The notes: generated by a model from the letters alone, not told the origin. 64,000 nt of DNA from VSJD01 sp041653875 (GCA_041653875.1 JBAZEM010000004.1:62001-126000); one strand, 5' to 3'; positions 34,242-44,034 are shown, numbered from the stretch's first letter. Program-made: numbers and translations.

Positions 34242-37178
34242 ATGACTGCAACCAATCAAGCCGACATCATATCCGATCTCCAGCGCCTCAATGTATTTGA
34301 CCGCCTCACGCCTTATGGCCATCAACAATTGGCGCCTACCTTCAAGGGATGGCACAAAGGACTGCGACGCCAAGTCATTATCCGGCTACTGCCCGTCCCC
34401 AGAAAGGCAATGGATGCGATGCAACGGCGGGAATTGAATGCGCTGGCCAATCGAATTATCCATTTTCACCATCAGGGCATTTTAAAATGGCTTGAATTCG
34501 AAGAGATCGCGTTACATCACGATAGATTCTATTGTCTGATTAGCGAATGGTTTTCGGACGAATCGTTAAAGGACTGGTTGATACAATACGGGCCCTTGAG
34601 CGAAGAAAACGCCATTTTAACGGCCAAGCATGTTGCGCCGGGCCTGGCCCATTATTGGCACCGTTGTCATATTGCGCACGGCAATCTTAAACCGGGGAAC
34701 ATCCTCATTAACAGCGAAGGCAAGCTCAGGGTCGACAAGTTCGGCTTGACGACATTACTGACATTGATGCGCGAGGATGTGGGTGTCGGCACCCCGGCTT
34801 TCATGGCGCCGGAATTGATAACCGAGGGCGCCACGCCGAACGATCTGTCCGATATTTATGCCTTGGGCACAACGCTTTCCTGCCTTTTGACAGGCTTGCT
34901 TGGATCCGCGCAAAGCGAAAGCCATATGCAGACAAATCCCCCCCTGCGCACACCCTTGTCGCGCGAGATGGACGAGATAATTCGTCACATGACCGCCGCG
35001 CGACCGCAAGACCGTTTTTCATCATGGGAAGCCGTCCGTGAAGCAATCCAGCGATATGCGCAATCGCACGCAATAAGTTCCGGCCAGAGCCGGAAAATAC
35101 AGCCGATAAGAATACCGATAGGCGGCAAGAACTTGACTGGAATGTTCGGCGCCGCCAACAGCACGGATGCCAAGGATGCCGGGGTTTCCAAGGCATCCAC
35201 GCATATTATACCGGCGCCGCCGAGAATGACGCCCAAGATAAAAGCGCCCATCGCCTACTCGCCCGTTCAACACAACGAAAAGCGGATTCTTCCACAAAAT
35301 AAATTATCGATCGTGGCGGCGGCAGCGTGCCTGGTATTGATTGGCGCAATCACAATGTGGGCTTTGCACGCCGCGAGAAACGCCGACGCTCCGAAACCGT
35401 TGCATGCGCGGAATGCGCCGGCGCATTCGCGGGACATGCCATTGGCGGGAAACGACGACTGGGACAGCCTGCCGGACGGCGCCGGAAGGTTGTCAACATC
35501 GTCTCGCCAGGCGCTCGCCATCCGAACCGCCGCTCCGGCAACAAACGCGCCTCTCACAGATGCCGAAACGGACACGTCCAAGACGGGGGCGACGCCGCAA
35601 ATGCTGTTGGCGCGGGACGAGACAAACGCCGACGTAAAAGCGGCCCAAGCGAAAAGCGAGGAAACGGGCCCCAACGAATCCGCATCCGCCGGGCGATTGT
35701 CGCAATCCGGGACAATCGATCACGCGGAAGAAGGGCGCGTTTCGGACCAGCCGATTCAACAATTGTCGCCGCCATCACCGTCCTTTTTAAGCCAACCCGT
35801 CAAGGGTGATAACCAGGAAAATTTATCCGCCCGAATTCAAGCCCCGTCCGTTGCCGGCAAAACCACCGACGCTTCGCGCGTTGCCGCGCCGGGAGACGGA
35901 ACGGCAGATCGCAAACTGGCTGTGTTATTGAAGGAAGCGGAAACGGGCGACGTCGAAGTCCAGTGCACATTGGGCGATTATTACGCCTCCATTAACGACC
36001 AGGTGAGCGCATTCAAATGGTATCAGCGGGCGGCGGAGGGCAATTTGGCGCGGGCGCTTTGCAAATATGGCGATTGTTTAATGACCGGCAGAGGGACCAG
36101 GACGGATGAGTTGGCGGCAATTGAGGCGTATAAGAAGGCGGCCGAGCAACACGACGAGTTTGCGCAATATAAATTGGCCGACTGTTATCTCAAGGGGCGC
36201 TACGTGCCCCGGAACCCGCGAATGGCCGTCCAGCTGTTTCAAAGCGCGGCCAGCAACAACCACGCGGAAGCTTGGTATTACTTGGGCGCTTGCGCGCTGG
36301 ATGGAACCGGCATGATCAAAAGCCCCAAACAGGCGCTGGCCTATTTCAACAAGGCCGCCGAGTTGAATTATAGTCCGGCCTATTGCCGGATGGCGGCCGC
36401 CTATGCGGAAGGATTGTTCGGCAAGACCAACCAGGCAATGGCATTGACAATGTACACGAAAGCGGCCGAGATGAATAACATCGAGGCCCAAGGCAAACTG
36501 GTAACATATTATCTTTCCAACAAAAAGAATGCGACCCAGGAAAGGGATGGCGCGGAGCTGAACCGGTGGTTAAAATCCGCGGTGACAAACACGCTCGACG
36601 CGGCCGGCAACGACGACAAAAAAATATTGGTCAGGTTATACGTGATCTATGGCGATTGTCTGACGGACGGCCTGTTCATGCGGAAGGACTTGTATGAGGC
36701 CGCGATTTGGTATGAAAAAGCGGCCAGGGCAAAAGACCTCGACGCATTATATAAATACGGCTTATGCCTGCTCAACGGAACGGGTGTTCAAAAAGACGAA
36801 ACCGAGGCCTTTAACTTATTTATACGCGCCACCGCGCAAAACCATGCCAAAAGCGCATGGCTGGCGGGGGAATGCTGCCTGGACGGACGGGGAGTCAATC
36901 AAGACAGCATACAGGCGGCAAAATGGTTCATCAAAGCCGCCAATCAAAACGTGCCGGAAGCGCAATATCGGATGGGGGAGTGTTGCATGGATGGCAATGG
37001 AGTTACGGCCAACGCACAGGACGCTTTTTTATGGTTCCTAAAATCGGCCGAGGCGGGATATGAGCCGGCCATCGAAAAAGTCATTGAATGCTATCAAAAG
37101 GGCATAGGCGCTAAAAAAAGCAAGTCGAACGCCATGGCGTGGCACAGCAAATTGTTAAAAAGCGAAAAAGCGAAGTAA
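34242..37178 (+). CDS. Pseudokinase-like membrane protein with Sel1 repeats
   Basis: This 978-residue protein starts with a kinase-like domain (about 20-280). Its lobes align to bacterial Ser/Thr kinases (AHGNLKPGNIL, VGTPAFMAPELI, SDIYALGTTLSCLLTG). Key residues differ: the VAIK lysine position reads RQVIIRLL, the HRD aspartate region reads HGN (146-148) and DFG reads KFG (166-168). Catalysis is therefore unlikely. One transmembrane helix (about 355-375, IVAAAACLVLIGAITMWAL) is followed by a low-complexity linker and about ten Sel1-like repeats with paired Cys and Gly. It may sense or scaffold across the membrane. The next gene starts 28 bp later. Confidence 0.82.
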   Translation: MTATNQADIISDLQRLNVFDRLTPYGHQQLAPTFKGWHKGLRRQVIIRLLPVPRKAMDAMQRRELNALANRIIHFHHQGILKWLEFEEIALHHDRFYCLISEWFSDESLKDWLIQYGPLSEENAILTAKHVAPGLAHYWHRCHIAHGNLKPGNILINSEGKLRVDKFGLTTLLTLMREDVGVGTPAFMAPELITEGATPNDLSDIYALGTTLSCLLTGLLGSAQSESHMQTNPPLRTPLSREMDEIIRHMTAARPQDRFSSWEAVREAIQRYAQSHAISSGQSRKIQPIRIPIGGKNLTGMFGAANSTDAKDAGVSKASTHIIPAPPRMTPKIKAPIAYSPVQHNEKRILPQNKLSIVAAAACLVLIGAITMWALHAARNADAPKPLHARNAPAHSRDMPLAGNDDWDSLPDGAGRLSTSSRQALAIRTAAPATNAPLTDAETDTSKTGATPQMLLARDETNADVKAAQAKSEETGPNESASAGRLSQSGTIDHAEEGRVSDQPIQQLSPPSPSFLSQPVKGDNQENLSARIQAPSVAGKTTDASRVAAPGDGTADRKLAVLLKEAETGDVEVQCTLGDYYASINDQVSAFKWYQRAAEGNLARALCKYGDCLMTGRGTRTDELAAIEAYKKAAEQHDEFAQYKLADCYLKGRYVPRNPRMAVQLFQSAASNNHAEAWYYLGACALDGTGMIKSPKQALAYFNKAAELNYSPAYCRMAAAYAEGLFGKTNQAMALTMYTKAAEMNNIEAQGKLVTYYLSNKKNATQERDGAELNRWLKSAVTNTLDAAGNDDKKILVRLYVIYGDCLTDGLFMRKDLYEAAIWYEKAARAKDLDALYKYGLCLLNGTGVQKDETEAFNLFIRATAQNHAKSAWLAGECCLDGRGVNQDSIQAAKWFIKAANQNVPEAQYRMGECCMDGNGVTANAQDAFLWFLKSAEAGYEPAIEKVIECYQKGIGAKKSKSNAMAWHSKLLKSEKAK

Positions 37179-37206
37179 ACGCATCGCAAGGACAAGAAGA
37201 AACGCT

Positions 37207-38028
37207 ATGAAAATCGAAGAACTCCCGCAAAGATTGGAGCGGCAACTGGCCGCCGTAAAACGATTAAACCGCTGGGTACTGCTTGGCATTGTCTTGGCCG
37301 CGCTGGGCGCTTACACCTTGGGTTGCAACCGTTCCAACCAGCCCAAACAGAGGATCATCCGCGCCCATGCGTTCATTCTCGAGGATTCGAGCGGCCAGAT
37401 ACAGGCCCGCTTGACTTTGGACAAGGATGGGAGTCCGACACTGCAAATGTGGGACGAACATGGCAAGCCACGCACGCAGTTGAGCGCGCGCGCCGGCTTG
37501 CAAATGCGAGGCGAAAACGGTTCTCCCCGCGCCCAGCTGAATGTTGACAAGAACGGATGCCCGGCATTATTCATGTGCGACAAGAAAGGCCGGCCCCGCG
37601 CGCAACTTAACGTGGACAAGGATGAAATTCCCCTGCTGATTATGTCCGACAATAGTGGCATTAACCGCGCCGAGATGACCTTAAACAAGGACGGAAGCCC
37701 GGCATTATTCATGTATGACGAACAGGGCAAAAAACGCGTTCAAATGACCATGGACAAGAGCGGCGCCCCGGGGCTGTTTATCAGCGACGCACAGGGGAAA
37801 CAACGCGTCCAGTTGGGCATGGACAAGAGCGGCGCCCCGGGGCTGTTTATCAGCGACGCACAGGGGAAACAACGCGTTCAAATGACCATGGACAAGAACG
37901 GCGCCCCGGGGCTGTTTATCAACGACAGCCAGGGAAAACAACGCGTCCAGTTGGGCATGGACAAGGAAGGCAATCCGGGACTGGGATTGTTCAACGCGCT
38001 TGGCGAGTTCATCTGGACTGCGCCCTGA
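37207..38028 (+). CDS. Anchored protein of 23-residue repeats
   Basis: The 273-residue protein has one N-terminal membrane segment (RWVLLGIVLAALGAYTLGC, possibly a lipobox-like Cys). About nine repeats of roughly 23 residues follow, with consensus LxMDKxGxPxLFIxDxxGKxR. The repeats predict short beta strands, as in beta-solenoids. Two adjacent 69-bp units near 37747-37884 are almost identical at DNA level, indicating recent duplication. It directly follows the pseudokinase-Sel1 gene, so both may work together in the envelope. No enzyme motif is visible. Confidence 0.75.
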   Translation: MKIEELPQRLERQLAAVKRLNRWVLLGIVLAALGAYTLGCNRSNQPKQRIIRAHAFILEDSSGQIQARLTLDKDGSPTLQMWDEHGKPRTQLSARAGLQMRGENGSPRAQLNVDKNGCPALFMCDKKGRPRAQLNVDKDEIPLLIMSDNSGINRAEMTLNKDGSPALFMYDEQGKKRVQMTMDKSGAPGLFISDAQGKQRVQLGMDKSGAPGLFISDAQGKQRVQMTMDKNGAPGLFINDSQGKQRVQLGMDKEGNPGLGLFNALGEFIWTAP

Positions 38029-38110
38029 AGACAATCAACCGCCACAGGCGAACAAGCCACAATCCGTCAGCTGACGGACTGACACTTTCCGCTATACCGG
38101 TTGCATATGC

Positions 38111-38187
38111 TGGTGCGCCTGGCGGGGATCGAACCCACAACCTTCGGCTTCGGAGGCCGACACTCTATCCAATTGAGCTACAGGCGC
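38111..38187 (-). tRNA. tRNA-Arg (CCG)
   Basis: On the minus strand GCGCCTG pairs with CAGGCGC. The anticodon loop CTCCGAA gives CCG. The discriminator is A, and CCA is encoded at 38111-38113. Confidence 0.93.
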
Positions 38188-38196
38188 TTTTGGCAT

Positions 38197-38255
38197 GGTT
38201 CAAGGTTCTTGGTTCACGGTAAACGTGGAACCCTTGAACCACTGAACCTTTAAAA
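38197..38255. repeat. Inverted heptad arms after tRNA-Arg
   Basis: CAAGGTT, CTTGGTT and CACGGTA face AACCCTT, GAACCAC and TGAACCT. Confidence 0.65.
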
Positions 38256-38305
38256 CCTCGTCAATGTATCCGTCCCCCACTTTCTTGACAAGGGATTTAT
38301 TTATC

Positions 38306-38393
38306 ATTGCGGATTTCTGATTTTTGATTTTCGATTATCAGCATCGGACTTCGGCATGAAAATCCGCAATCTAAAATCGACAATCCGAAATTT
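38306..38393. repeat. Inverted heptad arms before mutS
   Basis: TGATTTT, TGATTTT and CGATTAT units face CAATCTA, AAATCGA and CAATCCG units; the period is seven. Confidence 0.65.
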
Positions 38394-38395
38394 GC

Positions 38396-38419
38396 TATAT
38401 TTTTCGCGCGAAAAATATA
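38396..38419. promoter_or_regulatory. Perfect 24-bp palindrome upstream of mutS
   Basis: The half-site TATATTTTTCGC is followed by its exact complement. It ends 12 bp before the mutS ATG, a position suited to an operator or a promoter overlap. The core TTTTTCG..CGAAAAA resembles the inverted repeat after frr. Confidence 0.5.
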
Positions 38420-38431
38420 TAGTATGCCTCC

Positions 38432-40972
38432 ATGAGCGATCCCCTTACTCCCATGATGATCCAGTATCGGCGGATAAAGGCCGAATTGCCGCCCGGCACG
38501 ATTCTCTTTTTCCGGCTGGGCGATTTCTACGAGATGTTTTTCGAGGACGCCGTCGAGGCCGCGCGCATTCTGGACATCGCGCTCACCAAACGCCAGAAAG
38601 CGCCCATGTGCGGGGTGCCGCATCATGCTTACGAGATATACCTGGCGCGGCTGATCCGCGCCGGCAAAAAAGTGGCCGTCTGCGACCAGGTCGAAGATCC
38701 CGCCGACGCCAAGGGGATCGTCCGGCGCGAGGTGACCGGCATTCTGACCCCGGGCGCCGTGCTGACCGATCAAATCCTCGACCGCAACCGCAACAATTAC
38801 CTGGCCGGTCTTTACGAAACCGGCGGGATTTTCGGCCTGGCCCTGCTGGACCTCTCCACGGGTTCCTTTCAGGCGGAAGAATCTTGCGACCTGGAGGCGC
38901 TCCGCGACAACCTGCTCCGGCTCGCGCCCACCGAATGCGTTTTGCCCGCCGAAGCCGCCCGCGATCCGGCCTCATCTTTGCGCACACTCTTGAATCAGCT
39001 TCCGGCGCTCATGGTAAGCCCGCACGACGACTGGACCTTCGAATACGAGACGGCCCACGACACGCTCCTGCGCCATTTTAAGGTGCAGTCCCTGGAGTGT
39101 TTCGGAGCCGAGGGCCATCCGGCCATCGTTGGGGCGGCCGGCGGCATAGTGCATTACCTCGGCAATGCGTTACATCGCAATCTGGCGCATGTCCAACGCT
39201 TGTTTATCCGGAATCCCGGCGATTTTCTGATCATGGACGAGGCCACGCGCAGCAACCTGGACCTGGTCGCTTCCCGAAGTCTGCCTTCGGTGTCATCGCC
39301 CGACGGCGCCGGTCGCGATCGCGGCACAGTCACGACACTTCTGGGAGTGTTGGACAGCACCAAGACCCCCATGGGCGGCCGGCTTCTGCGCGAATGGGTA
39401 TTGCGTCCTTTGACCCGTCTCGAAGCCATCCGGGACCGCCTCGACGCCGTCGAGCACTTTTGCAAGACCCGGGCGCTCCTGCGCGACTTGCGCGAGGCCC
39501 TGGCGCAAGTGCGCGACATGGAGCGCATTATGGCGCGCCTGGGCGCCGGCAACGGCAATGCCCGGGATGTCCGCGCGCTGGCGCAATCGCTGACCGCCCT
39601 GCCGACGGTCCGAAACCTCGCGGCCGATTCCCCCGTTCGATCACTGGCGGCCCTGGGTCACACCATTCTGCCCCAACCCGAGCTGGTGGCCCTGGTAGAA
39701 CAAGCCATTGTCGATGAGCCGCCGATCGGCATTAAGGAAGGAGGCCTGATCCGGCACGGCTACCACGCCGAACTGGATACCCTGCGCGATGCCGCCACAC
39801 AGGGCCGCAACTGGCTGGCCGAATACCAGGCCAAGGAGCAAGAACGCACCGGCATCAAGACGCTCAAGGTTCGGCATAACAAAATATTCGGCTACTATAT
39901 CGAGGTTTCCAAAGGCCAGGCCGCCAATGTTCCGGCCGATTATGCCCGCAAACAGACCTTAGTCAACGCCGAGCGCTTCATCACGCCCGAACTGAAGACC
40001 TACGAGACAAAAATTTTCGGCGCCCAGGATCGCGCCATGGCGCTGGAATATGACCTCTTCCTGGAAATCCGCGCCACCCTCGTGCAGGCCACGGAATCCA
40101 TCCAGGCCTCGGCCCAAGCCCTGGCGCAGTTGGATGTCCTGGCCGCCCTGGCGGACCGGGCACTGGCCTTGCGTTACGCGCGGCCGGTTATGACCGAGAG
40201 TGACGCCTTGACCATCAAGGACGGACGCCATCCGGTAGTCGAGCAAATGCCAAATGCGGACCGCTTTGTGCCCAACGACACCCTGCTCGATGGCGGCGAA
40301 AACAGGGAGATCATTATCACCGGCCCAAACATGGCCGGGAAATCAACCTATATCCGCCAGGTTGCCCTGATTGTAATCATGGCGCAAATGGGGTCATTTG
40401 TGCCGGCGCTCTCCGCCGAAATCGGCATCGTGGACCGGGTCTTCACGCGTGTGGGCGCCAGCGACGACCTGGCGCGCGGGCGCAGTACTTTTATGGTGGA
40501 AATGCAGGAAACCGCCAACATCCTGAACAACGCCACGGCCAACAGCCTCATCGTGCTCGACGAGATCGGCCGCGGCACGAGCACCTTTGACGGCATCAGC
40601 ATTGCCTGGGCCGTGGCCGAGCACCTGCACGGAACGGTCAAGGCCAAGACCCTCTTCGCCACGCATTTCCATGAACTCACCGACCTGGCCATGACCCTGC
40701 ATGGCGTGAAAAACTACAACGTGCTCGTCCGCGAGCAGGCCGACGGCATCGTCTTTATCCGCAAAATCGTGCCCGGCGGCGCCGACAAGAGTTACGGGAT
40801 TCAAGTGGCCCGCCTGGCCGGTCTGCCCCAAACAGTTGTGGACCGCGCCCGGGAAATTCTGCTCAACCTGGAAGAGGGTGAATTCGGCGAAGCCGGTCAA
40901 CCGAAGCTGGCGCGCCATCGTCTGCGCAAGGATAAAAACCACCCCGGCCAGATGGCGTTGTTTGAGGTCTGA
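38432..40972 (+). CDS. mutS: DNA mismatch repair protein MutS
   Basis: An 846-residue MutS. Domain I begins MIQYRRIKAELPPGTILFFRLGDFYEMF, with the Phe-x-Glu mismatch-reading motif in FYEMF. The ATPase domain has Walker A GPNMAGKST (about 631-639), LVVLDEIGRGT-like LIVLDEIGRGTSTFDG and ATHFHELTDL. It recognises mismatches with MutL, which is not in the window. The length is normal and ATG at 38432 matches the family start. Confidence 0.97.
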   Translation: MSDPLTPMMIQYRRIKAELPPGTILFFRLGDFYEMFFEDAVEAARILDIALTKRQKAPMCGVPHHAYEIYLARLIRAGKKVAVCDQVEDPADAKGIVRREVTGILTPGAVLTDQILDRNRNNYLAGLYETGGIFGLALLDLSTGSFQAEESCDLEALRDNLLRLAPTECVLPAEAARDPASSLRTLLNQLPALMVSPHDDWTFEYETAHDTLLRHFKVQSLECFGAEGHPAIVGAAGGIVHYLGNALHRNLAHVQRLFIRNPGDFLIMDEATRSNLDLVASRSLPSVSSPDGAGRDRGTVTTLLGVLDSTKTPMGGRLLREWVLRPLTRLEAIRDRLDAVEHFCKTRALLRDLREALAQVRDMERIMARLGAGNGNARDVRALAQSLTALPTVRNLAADSPVRSLAALGHTILPQPELVALVEQAIVDEPPIGIKEGGLIRHGYHAELDTLRDAATQGRNWLAEYQAKEQERTGIKTLKVRHNKIFGYYIEVSKGQAANVPADYARKQTLVNAERFITPELKTYETKIFGAQDRAMALEYDLFLEIRATLVQATESIQASAQALAQLDVLAALADRALALRYARPVMTESDALTIKDGRHPVVEQMPNADRFVPNDTLLDGGENREIIITGPNMAGKSTYIRQVALIVIMAQMGSFVPALSAEIGIVDRVFTRVGASDDLARGRSTFMVEMQETANILNNATANSLIVLDEIGRGTSTFDGISIAWAVAEHLHGTVKAKTLFATHFHELTDLAMTLHGVKNYNVLVREQADGIVFIRKIVPGGADKSYGIQVARLAGLPQTVVDRAREILLNLEEGEFGEAGQPKLARHRLRKDKNHPGQMALFEV

Positions 40973-41049
40973 CTGTCACCGGCTCCTCCCGGTTGTTCGC
41001 GAGGCCGGCCAAAAAACTCTTCGCCGGAATCATACGGCTGCTTCCCGTG

Positions 41050-41913
41050 TCAATCGCGCAACGAACCCAATTGCGCCGTCAGAAACTTATCCAGCGCCTG
41101 GCGATAGGCCGGCGTCGTCAGAATTTCGCCCTCGTTATGCGCGCCGGTTAACTCAAAAAAAGTCTTCGGCGCGCGGGCGGCGGCAAACAAACGTTGGCCA
41201 TGCTCGAACGGGATCATATCGTCTTCCCGGCTGTGGGCGACAAGCACCGGACAGTTAATCCGCTCCAGGCGCGCAAGCGTATTATAACGGTAGCGGCTCA
41301 GCAGGCGGACCGGCAGCCAGGGATAAAGCCGCGCGCCCATGTCCGGGATCGAGGTGAAGGTGGCCTCCAGGATCAGGGCGGCGGGCGCCGCGCGCGCGCC
41401 AGACGCAACACGCTCGACCAGGCCGGCCGCCACGGCGCCACCCAGGGATCGGCCAAAAACAACGATTTTTTCCGGCGGCGTGTTGCGCTTCCCGACCAAA
41501 TACTGCCAGGCCGCCTGCGCATCCTGGTAGGTGCCCTCTTCCGAAGGCTTGCCGGCGCTTTCGCCATAGCCGCGATAGTCGAAAATCAGGACATTGAGGC
41601 CCAGTTCGTGGAAAAGTCCGACCGGATGCAGGCGGTCGCCGATATTGCCGCCGTTGCCGTGGCACATGAGCGCCGTGCCGCGGGCCTTCTCGCAAGGCAC
41701 ATACCAGCCGGCCAGCCGTATGCCGTCCGCCGCCTCCAAAACGACGGATTCATACGCGAGCCCGACATCCGCGGGGGTGGCCTGCACCTCGGCCAGCGGA
41801 AAATATACCATGCGGGACTGGCGGAAAAAGAGCAGGATGCACAGCCCAACATAAACGGCCGCCGTGATTTTCAAGACCGAAAGCGCGATTTTGATGAGAT
41901 CAGGCATGTTCAT
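41050..41913 (-). CDS. Membrane-anchored alpha/beta hydrolase (BEM46/ABHD13-like)
   Basis: A 287-residue hydrolase with an N-terminal membrane helix (IALSVLKITAAVYVGLCILLFF). The fold is marked by CHGNGGNIGDR, IFDYRGYGES, the nucleophile elbow GRSLGG, and a C-terminal DDMIPFEHG and GAHNEG that supply Asp and His. This is the BEM46/ABHD13 group; substrates are unknown, perhaps esters or thioesters. ATG at 41913 has GGAG upstream; Met at 41907 is an alternative. Confidence 0.88.
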   Translation of the reverse strand: MNMPDLIKIALSVLKITAAVYVGLCILLFFRQSRMVYFPLAEVQATPADVGLAYESVVLEAADGIRLAGWYVPCEKARGTALMCHGNGGNIGDRLHPVGLFHELGLNVLIFDYRGYGESAGKPSEEGTYQDAQAAWQYLVGKRNTPPEKIVVFGRSLGGAVAAGLVERVASGARAAPAALILEATFTSIPDMGARLYPWLPVRLLSRYRYNTLARLERINCPVLVAHSREDDMIPFEHGQRLFAAARAPKTFFELTGAHNEGEILTTPAYRQALDKFLTAQLGSLRD

Positions 41914-41938
41914 GGTCTCCGCAACCAAATCCGTTTTC

Positions 41939-42013
41939 ACCACAGAGCCACAGAGAACACAGAGTTTTGGTCCGGTATTCTTTCTCTGCGCCCTCTGTGA
42001 CTCTGTGGTGAAA
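41939..42013. repeat. Inverted CACAGAG repeat
   Basis: ACCACAGAGCCACAGAG faces CTCTGTGACTCTGTGGT around about 45 bp, forming a long stem between two minus-strand genes. The period is eight to nine, unlike the heptad arrays. Confidence 0.7.
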
Positions 42014-42019
42014 ACCACT

Positions 42020-42829
42020 TCACTCCCCATCCGCCGCCTTCTCAGCCGGCGGCGTCGGGAAGCGGCCTTCCAGGGCGTCGGCCACGATGCGTTTGGTGTC
42101 GGACGGAAAATCGCTTTTCAGGATCCATTTCAGGAACTTGGGATTGTCGCGCGCGAGGTCCTTGAGGTTCCGTCCGATATTTTGCACGCCGAAATTGACG
42201 AGCAGTTCGCCGTTCTGCCACCTGAGCTTGCCCGTGCGATCGGCCCAGGCCGGATTGCGCGGCGGATTGCAATACTTGTCCAGCTCGTCCAGGGAACGCG
42301 GCAGGTCGCTGTATTTCTGCAACTGCGCCTCCAGGACCGCCACCGTGGCCAGGGCATCGGCCTCGGCGCCGTGGGCGCCCAGGTGCATTTCGCCGCAATA
42401 AAAATACAGCGCCGCGGAGAGATCGCGCGGCTCCTTCTTGTGATAAATCCGCTGGGCATCCACAATGCGCCGGCTGTCGGGATCGAACGCAACCCCGGCG
42501 CGCGCGAACTCCTCGGCGAGCATCGGGATATCGAACCGCACGACGCCGAACCCGCCCAGGTCGCAGTCCGCTAAAATCTCCAGGATGGCGGCGGCCATCT
42601 GCCGGAATGGCGGCGCATGGGCCACGTCGGCATTGGTAATGTGGTGAATGGCCGTGGTCTCGGCCGGAATGGGGATTTCCGGGTTCAGCCGGAAGGCATG
42701 CTGTTCGCGCCGGCCGTCCGGGAACAGCTTGACAATCGCCAGGTCGATGATGCGGTCCATCCGCGGGTTAATGCCCGTGGACTCGATATCCAGCACCGCC
42801 AGGGGGCGTTCCAGCTTTAAATTGGTCAT
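42020..42829 (-). CDS. DnaQ-like 3'-5' exonuclease
   Basis: The 269-residue protein has a DEDDh exonuclease domain: AVLDIESTGINPRMDRIIDLAIV with Asp-x-Glu, ITNADVAHAPPF, GGFGVVRFDIPMLAEEF, and HGAEADALAT with the catalytic His and Asp. The C-terminal extension (GKLRWQNGELLVNFGVQNIG) is present in many stand-alone DnaQ-like exonucleases in bacteria. It may proofread or degrade RNA or DNA ends; it is not part of a polymerase operon here. Confidence 0.88.
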   Translation of the reverse strand: MTNLKLERPLAVLDIESTGINPRMDRIIDLAIVKLFPDGRREQHAFRLNPEIPIPAETTAIHHITNADVAHAPPFRQMAAAILEILADCDLGGFGVVRFDIPMLAEEFARAGVAFDPDSRRIVDAQRIYHKKEPRDLSAALYFYCGEMHLGAHGAEADALATVAVLEAQLQKYSDLPRSLDELDKYCNPPRNPAWADRTGKLRWQNGELLVNFGVQNIGRNLKDLARDNPKFLKWILKSDFPSDTKRIVADALEGRFPTPPAEKAADGE

Positions 42830-42850
42830 ATCAGCATTTCCTCTTTCGTT

Positions 42851-42990
42851 AATTAAGCCCCGCGAATCGAGGCAATTGTTTCATGTAGCCGCGGCGGTGA
42901 CGCCGTGGCCGTCGGAGGAATCCACGCCCTCACGGGCGCGTCTACCCGGATTTTCCGCCGGAGGCGGATCCGCCTTCTGGCGGAAAATTT
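42851..42990. repeat. Palindromic mosaic
   Basis: A degenerate AGCCCCGC unit, then TGTAGCCGCGGCGGTGACGC..ACGCCCTCACGGGCGCGTCTAC and a CGCCGGAGGCGGATCCGCC unit. No gene is seen between 42830 and 43126. Confidence 0.75.
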
Positions 42991-43126
42991 CTGCTTTGAA
43001 TTTACATCAGGATGGCGCCGCTGTCCAAGCCTCATTTTCAATCCGCCGTTGACACCCGAAAAGCAATGTGCAAAATTATTTTAAACAGCGCGGTTCCGGT
43101 TGAACATTTATTTAAGGACAGCAGAC

Positions 43127-44032
43127 ATGAAACCAACTTTAGTTGTCATGGCGGCGGGTGTGGGCAGTCGGTACGGCGGTTTGAAACAAATCGAGCCGGT
43201 GGGACCCTCCGGGGAAATCATGCTCGACTATTCGGTGTTCGACGCCATCCGCGCCGGGTTCGGCAAGGTGGTGTTCATTATCCGGCGCGACATCGAAAAG
43301 GATTTCAAGGAGGCCATTGGGGCGCATTTTATGGGTCGCATCGGGGTGGACTACGTGTTTCAGGAGCTGGCCGATCTGCCGGCGGGCTTTGCCGTGCCGC
43401 CGGACCGCAGTAAACCCTGGGGCACGGGACACGCCATCATGCGTTGCAAGACCGCGGTCAAGGAGCCTTTTGCCGTCATCAACGCCGACGATTTTTACGG
43501 GGCCGGGTCTTACGCGACGATCGCCCGTTACCTGCAGAATGTGGCGCCAACCGATACGGCCTATGCCATGGTCGGATTCCAGCTGGTCAACACGCTCTCG
43601 GAGCACGGGTCGGTCACACGCGGCATCTGCGAGGTGGATGCGCATCGGATGTTGAGCAGCGTCACGGAACGGTTCAAGATCGAAAAGACCGCCGAAGGCG
43701 CCCGCTACGAAAACGAGCGCGGCCAATGGGTGAGTCTCCACGGCCACGAAATCGCCTCCATGAACATGTTCGGGTTCACGCCGACCTTGTTCGGGTTCCT
43801 CGACGAAAAATTTCCCGCGTTCCTCAAAAAAGCCGCCGGCCACCCCAAAGCCGAGTTCCTGATGCCCGCCATCGCCGACGAACTGATCCGCGAACAAAAA
43901 ATCACCATGCGCGTGCTCGATACGCCGGAAAAATGGTTTGGCGTCACCTACAAGGAAGACAAGCCCTTTGTGGCATCCGGCATTCGCCGGTTGATCGAAA
44001 CCGGCGTGTATCCGCAGAAGCTGTGGGACTGA
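43127..44032 (+). CDS. Sugar nucleotidyltransferase-like protein
   Basis: A 301-residue protein of the NTP-transferase fold. It starts MKPTLVVMAAGVGSRYGGLKQ with the signature G-x-G-x-R-x-x-x-x-K/Q pattern (GVGSRYGGLKQ), then PWGTGHAI and INADDFYG. Proteins of this group transfer nucleotides to sugar-1-phosphates, but many stand-alone copies have unknown substrates. Met at 43127 is preferred over an upstream in-frame start. Confidence 0.85.
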   Translation: MKPTLVVMAAGVGSRYGGLKQIEPVGPSGEIMLDYSVFDAIRAGFGKVVFIIRRDIEKDFKEAIGAHFMGRIGVDYVFQELADLPAGFAVPPDRSKPWGTGHAIMRCKTAVKEPFAVINADDFYGAGSYATIARYLQNVAPTDTAYAMVGFQLVNTLSEHGSVTRGICEVDAHRMLSSVTERFKIEKTAEGARYENERGQWVSLHGHEIASMNMFGFTPTLFGFLDEKFPAFLKKAAGHPKAEFLMPAIADELIREQKITMRVLDTPEKWFGVTYKEDKPFVASGIRRLIETGVYPQKLWD

Positions 44033-44034
44033 AG

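Noticed and set aside
41939..42013. CACAGAG arms as another heptad array
   Set aside because: The period is eight to nine, so it is listed separately.
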